Part shown: piece after piece, positions 60,246 to 64,000 of the stretch
How the letters are laid out: each line of letters opens with the position of its first letter
Position numbering within the stretch: position 1 is the stretch's first letter
From: Deltaproteobacteria bacterium
GTDB lineage: Bacteria; Desulfobacterota; DSM-4660; Desulfatiglandales; HGW-15
DNA: 64,000 nucleotides
Assembly: GCA_020060215.1 (NCBI GenBank)
Contig: JAGVAP010000014.1
Span: 1 to 64,000 of the forward strand
Direction of reading: 5' to 3'
Position numbers and translations under genes: made by a program
The notes under the pieces: model-generated
What the model saw: the letters and a program-made list of their open reading frames with translations, nothing else
The model's database searches: none
Told to the model about the DNA's origin: nothing

Positions 60246-60527
60246 CGCGCGATCGCATTCGGCACTCAGCTGAACACGTCGAAGAACAGGTGGTCGGCTG
60301 AAGGCTGAAAGCGGGCGGCCGACAGCTCCTTCCAGAAGTCCCCGATTTCTGGGTGGCACTGCGAGCGGTGAAACCGGGCAGGATCTCCCTTGCCGGGAGG
60401 AGATCCCGCCCGCACTTCTCGGGCCGCGGCCCGATCCGCCCCTTTGTTTCCCCCTTCCCATAATCCACTCGATACGTTATTCTGTACACCCGTTTGCGCC
60501 CGAACTGAAACCACAAAGGAGATCGAG
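60246..60527. other. Intergenic upstream of the aminotransferase gene
   Basis: This stretch should include the dapL promoter. The reading frame can be extended upstream to 60390, but homology and a GGAGATCGAG ribosome-binding site support the GTG start at 60528. No RNA element was recognised. Confidence 0.4.
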
Positions 60528-61763
60528 GTGATCAAGGTCAACGAGAACTATCTCAAGATCCAGCCTTCCTACCTGTTTTCGGAGATTGCAAAACGCGTTT
60601 CCGCCTTTCAGCGGGAAAACCCCGGCGTCGAGATCTGCCGCCTGGGCATCGGTGATGTGACCCTCCCCCTTCCGCGCGCCTGCATCGACGCCCTCCACCG
60701 GGCGGCCGATGAGATGGGCGATCAGAGCACGTTCCGCGGTTATGGACCCGAGCAGGGATACGCGTTCCTGCGGGAGAAGATTGCCGGGGAGGACTTTCAG
60801 TCGAGGGGCGCCGATATCTCTCCTGAGGAGATCTTCGTGAGCGACGGCGCGAAATGCGACGTCGGCAATATCCAGGAGCTCTTTTCTTCCGACACCAAGG
60901 TCGCCATACCGGACCCGGTATATCCGGTCTATCTGGACACCAACGTGATGGCCGGCCGCGCAGGCCCTTTTCACAAGGGCCGATACAGCGGCATCGTGTA
61001 CCTCGACTGCACCCGGGAAAACGAGTACCTTCCCGACCTCCCGAAAGAGCCGGCCGGGCTGATCTACCTCTGCTTTCCGAACAACCCCACCGGCGCAACG
61101 CTCGGCAGAGACCGGCTCAATGAGTGGGTGGAGTATGCCAGGGAGCACAAGGCGCTCATCCTCTACGATGCGGCCTACGAGGCATTCATTCGGGACCCTC
61201 GGCTGCCCAGGTCCATTTATGAGATCGAGTCGGCCAGGGAGGTGGCCATTGAGTTCAGGAGCTTCTCCAAGACGGCCGGTTTTACAGGGGTCCGCTGCGC
61301 CTATACGGTGGTCCCAAGCAACTGCCGCGTTTTCACGGAGAGGAACGAAAAACATCTGCTGCATCCGCTCTGGAACCGGCGACAGACCACCAAGTTCAAC
61401 GGCGTCTCCTACCCCGTCCAGCGCGCGGCGGAGGCCGTGTACAGCCCGGAAGGCAGAAAGCAGGTGAGAGAACTGATCGACTATTACATGAGAAATGCGG
61501 AACTGATCAGGAAAGAGATGATCGCACTCGGCTTCGAGTGCACAGGGGGAGAAAACGGGCCTTACATCTGGGTCGACGTGCGCGAGGACTCGTGGGCCAT
61601 GTTCGACATGCTCCTCAGGAAGGCCGGAGTCGTCTGTACACCCGGAGCCGGGTTCGGCCGGTGCGGGGAAGGCCACATCCGGATCAGCGCGTTCAACAGC
61701 CACGAGAACGTACAGAAAGGGTTGCAGAGGATCAAGGAAGCGCTCCGGGCAACGCCGGAATGA
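60528..61763 (+). CDS. dapL: LL-diaminopimelate aminotransferase
   Basis: From the GTG at 60528 (IKVNENYLKIQPSYLFSEIA) the product has 411 residues, the usual DapL length. Motifs are RLGIGDVTLPLPRACIDALH, SDGAKCDVGNIQELF, PVYLDTNVMAGR, FPNNPTGATL and the PLP-lysine segment FRSFSKTAGFTGVRCAYT. DapL makes LL-diaminopimelate from tetrahydrodipicolinate in one step, for lysine and cell-wall synthesis. The start follows AAGGAGATCGAG. It is intact host metabolism and not part of the island. Confidence 0.95.
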   Translation: MIKVNENYLKIQPSYLFSEIAKRVSAFQRENPGVEICRLGIGDVTLPLPRACIDALHRAADEMGDQSTFRGYGPEQGYAFLREKIAGEDFQSRGADISPEEIFVSDGAKCDVGNIQELFSSDTKVAIPDPVYPVYLDTNVMAGRAGPFHKGRYSGIVYLDCTRENEYLPDLPKEPAGLIYLCFPNNPTGATLGRDRLNEWVEYAREHKALILYDAAYEAFIRDPRLPRSIYEIESAREVAIEFRSFSKTAGFTGVRCAYTVVPSNCRVFTERNEKHLLHPLWNRRQTTKFNGVSYPVQRAAEAVYSPEGRKQVRELIDYYMRNAELIRKEMIALGFECTGGENGPYIWVDVREDSWAMFDMLLRKAGVVCTPGAGFGRCGEGHIRISAFNSHENVQKGLQRIKEALRATPE

Positions 61764-61927
61764 TGGAAATATGGAATGATGGGAAGAACTGAAAAGATTG
61801 GAGTAGCTTCTTAGACCCATCATTCCACCCTTCCGCTATTCCATCCCTCCAAACATCCCCCTCGCCCCCACCCTGGCACACGATTTGCAGAACACTTCCG
61901 AAACGGCAATGTCGCAGGGAGGTGACC

Positions 61928-62470
61928 ATGGGCGACTATCCTGTGGACAACAAAGAGCTCCTTGACAAGCTCCGGTTCATGCCGGCCCTCAGGTGCCTGG
62001 ATGAAGAAGACCTGGCAGGGGTCTTGTCTCTGAGCAGAATCCACCATTTTGATCCTGGTGAGGTGATCATCCGGGAAGGCCAGTACGACAACTGGATCTA
62101 CTTCCTCGTCTCCGGCAAGATCTCCATTGAAAAGAAAGGAGAGACCATCGGCCTGCTCCATGAGCGCGGGGACATCTTCGGCGAGATGGGCATTATCGAC
62201 GGATCCCCCAGGTCCGCAACGATCAGGGCGGTTGCCAGGAGCGTCTGTTTCGCAATGGATGCCTCGTACATCGATCGGCTGAAAGGCCAGGAGCGGGAGG
62301 CCTTCCAGTGCATCCTCTACCAGGCGTTCGCTCAGATCCTCGCGAACCGCCTGAGAATTGCCGACGATGAACTGGTCAGGATCAAGGACAGGAATGCAGC
62401 CCTGGAAAAGGAGATCATGAAACTGAAGTCCGGGCCGGGACCGGACCTGCGCAATCAGGGGGCGAAATGA
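61928..62470 (+). CDS. Cyclic-nucleotide-binding-domain protein
   Basis: From ATG 61928 (MGDYPVDNKELLDKLRFMPA), behind GGAGG, the 180-residue protein has a cNMP-binding beta barrel: HHFDPGEVIIREGQYDNWIY, then GDIFGEMGIIDGSPRSATIR with the phosphate-binding Glu/Arg pair. No DNA-binding HTH follows; instead a helix and a lysine-rich coiled tail end the protein. It may sense cyclic nucleotides and bind another protein. Its stop overlaps the next start by four bases. Confidence 0.88.
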   Translation: MGDYPVDNKELLDKLRFMPALRCLDEEDLAGVLSLSRIHHFDPGEVIIREGQYDNWIYFLVSGKISIEKKGETIGLLHERGDIFGEMGIIDGSPRSATIRAVARSVCFAMDASYIDRLKGQEREAFQCILYQAFAQILANRLRIADDELVRIKDRNAALEKEIMKLKSGPGPDLRNQGAK

Positions 62471-63126
62471 GGACCGTCCGTCTAAAAGGCGCGATGATCG
62501 GCTTCTGCCTGTTCCTGGCCCTCGCGGCAGCGCCCCCATGCCGGGGCGCCACCTTCTACTCCATACAGGTGGCGGCATCCCCTGACAAAGCTACTGCAGA
62601 GCAGACTTCGGAGCAGATGAAAAGGATGGGCCATCACGCCTTTGTCCGGTTGGAGACCATCCCCGGCAAGGGACAATGGCACCGGGTCTATGTCGAACGA
62701 TTCGGATCAAAGGCAGCGGCGGACAAGGAGGCTGCCGCACTGAAATCGCTCGGCCTGCTGAACGAGTGCTATGTGAGGGCACTCAAGGATGAGCCCGAAG
62801 CTGCGATCTCCCCGCACCGGGCCCCCCGCAGGCAGGAGAACCACGCCTCAGGCACCTTTCACTTCATCCATTTCGGCTCTTTCAAGGAAAAGGAAAACGC
62901 GGAAAAGGAGGTGGCCCGTCTGGGAAAAAACGGCCACAAGGCCTTCTATGTGGAAGAGTCTTCAGCCGGAAGCAGGTGGTTCCGGACCTATGTCGGCGAT
63001 TTTGCGGACATGCGGGAGGCGCACAGGACCGGTTCCCGGCTTAAGGAAAAGGGGGTGATCTCCTATTTCAAGGTCATCAGCTTCGACCGGGGAGGTGATT
63101 CCACCGCGAAGGTCACGAAGCGATAG
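62467..63126 (+). CDS. SPOR-domain exported protein
   Basis: The 219-residue protein has an N-terminal signal or membrane segment (RTVRLKGAMIGFCLFLALAA) and two SPOR repeats: FYSIQVAASPDKATAEQTSE to about 105, and FHFIHFGSFKEKENAEKEVA onward. SPOR domains bind denuded peptidoglycan in the periplasm, often at the septum. It overlaps the cNMP-binding gene by four bases, suggesting one operon. Confidence 0.9.
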   Translation: MRTVRLKGAMIGFCLFLALAAAPPCRGATFYSIQVAASPDKATAEQTSEQMKRMGHHAFVRLETIPGKGQWHRVYVERFGSKAAADKEAAALKSLGLLNECYVRALKDEPEAAISPHRAPRRQENHASGTFHFIHFGSFKEKENAEKEVARLGKNGHKAFYVEESSAGSRWFRTYVGDFADMREAHRTGSRLKEKGVISYFKVISFDRGGDSTAKVTKR

Positions 63127-63157
63127 AAGAGCCCTGAACCTCTAAGCGTCCAAGTGC

Positions 63158-63958
63158 TCATCCCTCTCGATACCCGTGCGGCACCGGGCGGCCGTCCACG
63201 TAAACCCGCCCTTCGCCGTCCAGGGCGAAACGGCCCCTGGCGATCATCTCCAGGGTCTTCGGGAAGATCCGCCAGTCGCCTGCCTCCTTGAGCCGCTCCT
63301 GGTGGAGACCGGCTGTCTGCGCCAGCCTTTCCTTGTCCTGTTTGAGCGCTTCCAAAGGCTCGGGGAGCTCCACCGGAAGGGGCGCGGAGACCATCAGGAT
63401 AGGGCCGGTGTCCACCCCTCGATCAGTCCAGATGGTGGTGGACCGTAGAGACTTCTCCCCTGCGACAATGGCGTCCTCCACCGCATGGTCTCCAACGTAC
63501 TTCCGCTCCCCTGTCGAAGTCCGGATCGAAAGATCCGCCGGGTGCACATTGACGCATCTCTGGAGGGTCGTGTAGCTCATGTACCCGCCCAGGGCGACCA
63601 CGTCGATCTCAAAGCACTCGACCAGCTTCTGAGCGACCCGGTCGAACTCCCGTCTCGCGGCAAACCCCTCCGGCACGTTGACCGACCGCTTGAGCCCCCT
63701 GATGCGGTGAAACCGGCGAATGTCATAACTGACGTATGGAATGCCTCTTTCGAGCGCAATCCTCTCCCCGCGACACGACCCATCCGACCGGTCGCTGAAG
63801 ATGAAGACGACCTCAAACGGGGAAGCACCCTCCTGCGCATTCAGGGATTTCTCCAGCTCGATCACTCTGACGATGTTCGTACCCGAACCGGACATGAAAC
63901 CGGCCACCCTCATGGGACGGCCGGCCTTCTGGGGATCGAACAAAGGAGTCAATTCCAT
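63158..63958 (-). CDS. Formyltransferase-fold protein (PurN-like)
   Basis: The 266-residue protein has the glycinamide ribonucleotide formyltransferase fold: MRVAGFMSGSGTNIVRVIEL, VVALGGYMSYTTLQRCVNVH, VEDAIVAGEKSLRSTTIWTD and RGVDTGPIL. The PurN active-site triad (Asn-His-Asp) seems to be VNVHPADLS plus TDRGVDTGP, with HPADLS replacing the usual HPSLLP. PurN makes formyl-GAR in purine synthesis. A longer N-terminus (to residue 16) and a C-terminal tail differ from typical PurN, so a related formyltransferase is possible. It is near the window end and intact. Confidence 0.8.
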   Translation of the reverse strand: MELTPLFDPQKAGRPMRVAGFMSGSGTNIVRVIELEKSLNAQEGASPFEVVFIFSDRSDGSCRGERIALERGIPYVSYDIRRFHRIRGLKRSVNVPEGFAARREFDRVAQKLVECFEIDVVALGGYMSYTTLQRCVNVHPADLSIRTSTGERKYVGDHAVEDAIVAGEKSLRSTTIWTDRGVDTGPILMVSAPLPVELPEPLEALKQDKERLAQTAGLHQERLKEAGDWRIFPKTLEMIARGRFALDGEGRVYVDGRPVPHGYREG

Positions 63959-64000
63959 GGCTTTCCATTCAATTCTTCACTTGTAGGATGGGTGGAGCGA

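Noticed and set aside
59371..60516. Minus-strand frame of 381 codons opposite the PEP-CTERM gene
   Set aside because: The plus strand has signal peptide, beta-sandwich and PEP-CTERM anchor; the opposite frame has none.
60477..61823. Minus-strand frame of 448 codons opposite dapL
   Set aside because: DapL motifs on the plus strand are complete, so the antisense frame is an artefact of high GC.

Overview
What it comes from. The window reads as a chromosomal segment of a Gram-negative bacterium, carried mostly on the minus strand. A PEP-CTERM secreted protein, an LL-diaminopimelate aminotransferase route to lysine, a SPOR-domain protein and degenerate heptamer/octamer minisatellites would fit a deltaproteobacterium-like (Desulfobacterota) lineage. 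That placement is inference, because no rRNA or taxonomic marker is present. Base composition is patchy: 60-base samples counted by eye give about 42% GC near 5.3 kb, 63% near 24.1 kb and 40% near 33.3 kb, as expected of an island assembled from several sources.

Layout. 1-4.4 kb: start of a secreted protein, two toxin-antitoxin-like PIN pairs, a frameshifted phosphoribosyltransferase and a truncated clostripain peptidase. 4.9-18.3 kb: a tightly overlapping operon of a NERD-domain superfamily 1 helicase, a 1478-residue DEAD-box helicase with DUF1998/MZB-type C-terminus, an unknown 1280-residue beta-rich/repeat protein, a coiled-coil protein, an Hsp70-like ATPase without lid domain, and a small cysteine protein. 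18.7-25.0 kb: two divergent Ski2/Hel308-like helicases around a palindromic operator, one co-transcribed with an XRE regulator and the other with a tRNA-guanine-transglycosylase (TGT) homologue. 25.0-45.0 kb: a roughly 20-kb minus-strand gene train that begins with a complete preQ0 pathway (queD, queE, queC, folE2). It continues with a DUF4268 nuclease-like protein, a nucleoside deoxyribosyltransferase-like protein, a DUF6884-TGT fusion carrying both catalytic Asp and zinc-site residues, two NurA-HerA pairs, two PD-(D/E)XK-like proteins, a DEDD exonuclease, a UvrD helicase and an iron-sulfur RecB-type nuclease. 45.3-50.8 kb: a YhaN/YhaO-type SMC-nuclease pair. 50.8-55.1 kb: an ADP-ribose-linked module (dual-specificity phosphatase, ADP-ribosylglycohydrolase, ARPP-1/DUF6569-like protein) interrupted by a four-helix-bundle gene lying inside inverted octamer arrays. 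55.4-58.9 kb: a truncated WYL regulator, an IS21-family element and an integrase fragment next to tRNA-Arg(ACG), the likely attachment site. 59.3-64 kb: ordinary host genes.

How it may work. The central proposal is a DNA 7-deazaguanine modification and restriction system related to Dpd but with a different gene set. GTP is converted to preQ0 by FolE2, QueD, QueE and QueC; the TGT homologues exchange it into DNA; HerA-NurA, the PD-(D/E)XK proteins, UvrD/RecB-type enzymes and Ski2-like helicases would recognise or degrade unmodified invading DNA. The Hsp70/DUF1998 operon may be a second defence system or an additional module. None of this has been tested here. Five apparent frameshifts, all at short G/C runs, suggest either base-calling errors in this sequence or real decay, so the affected genes are annotated as frameshifted rather than dead.
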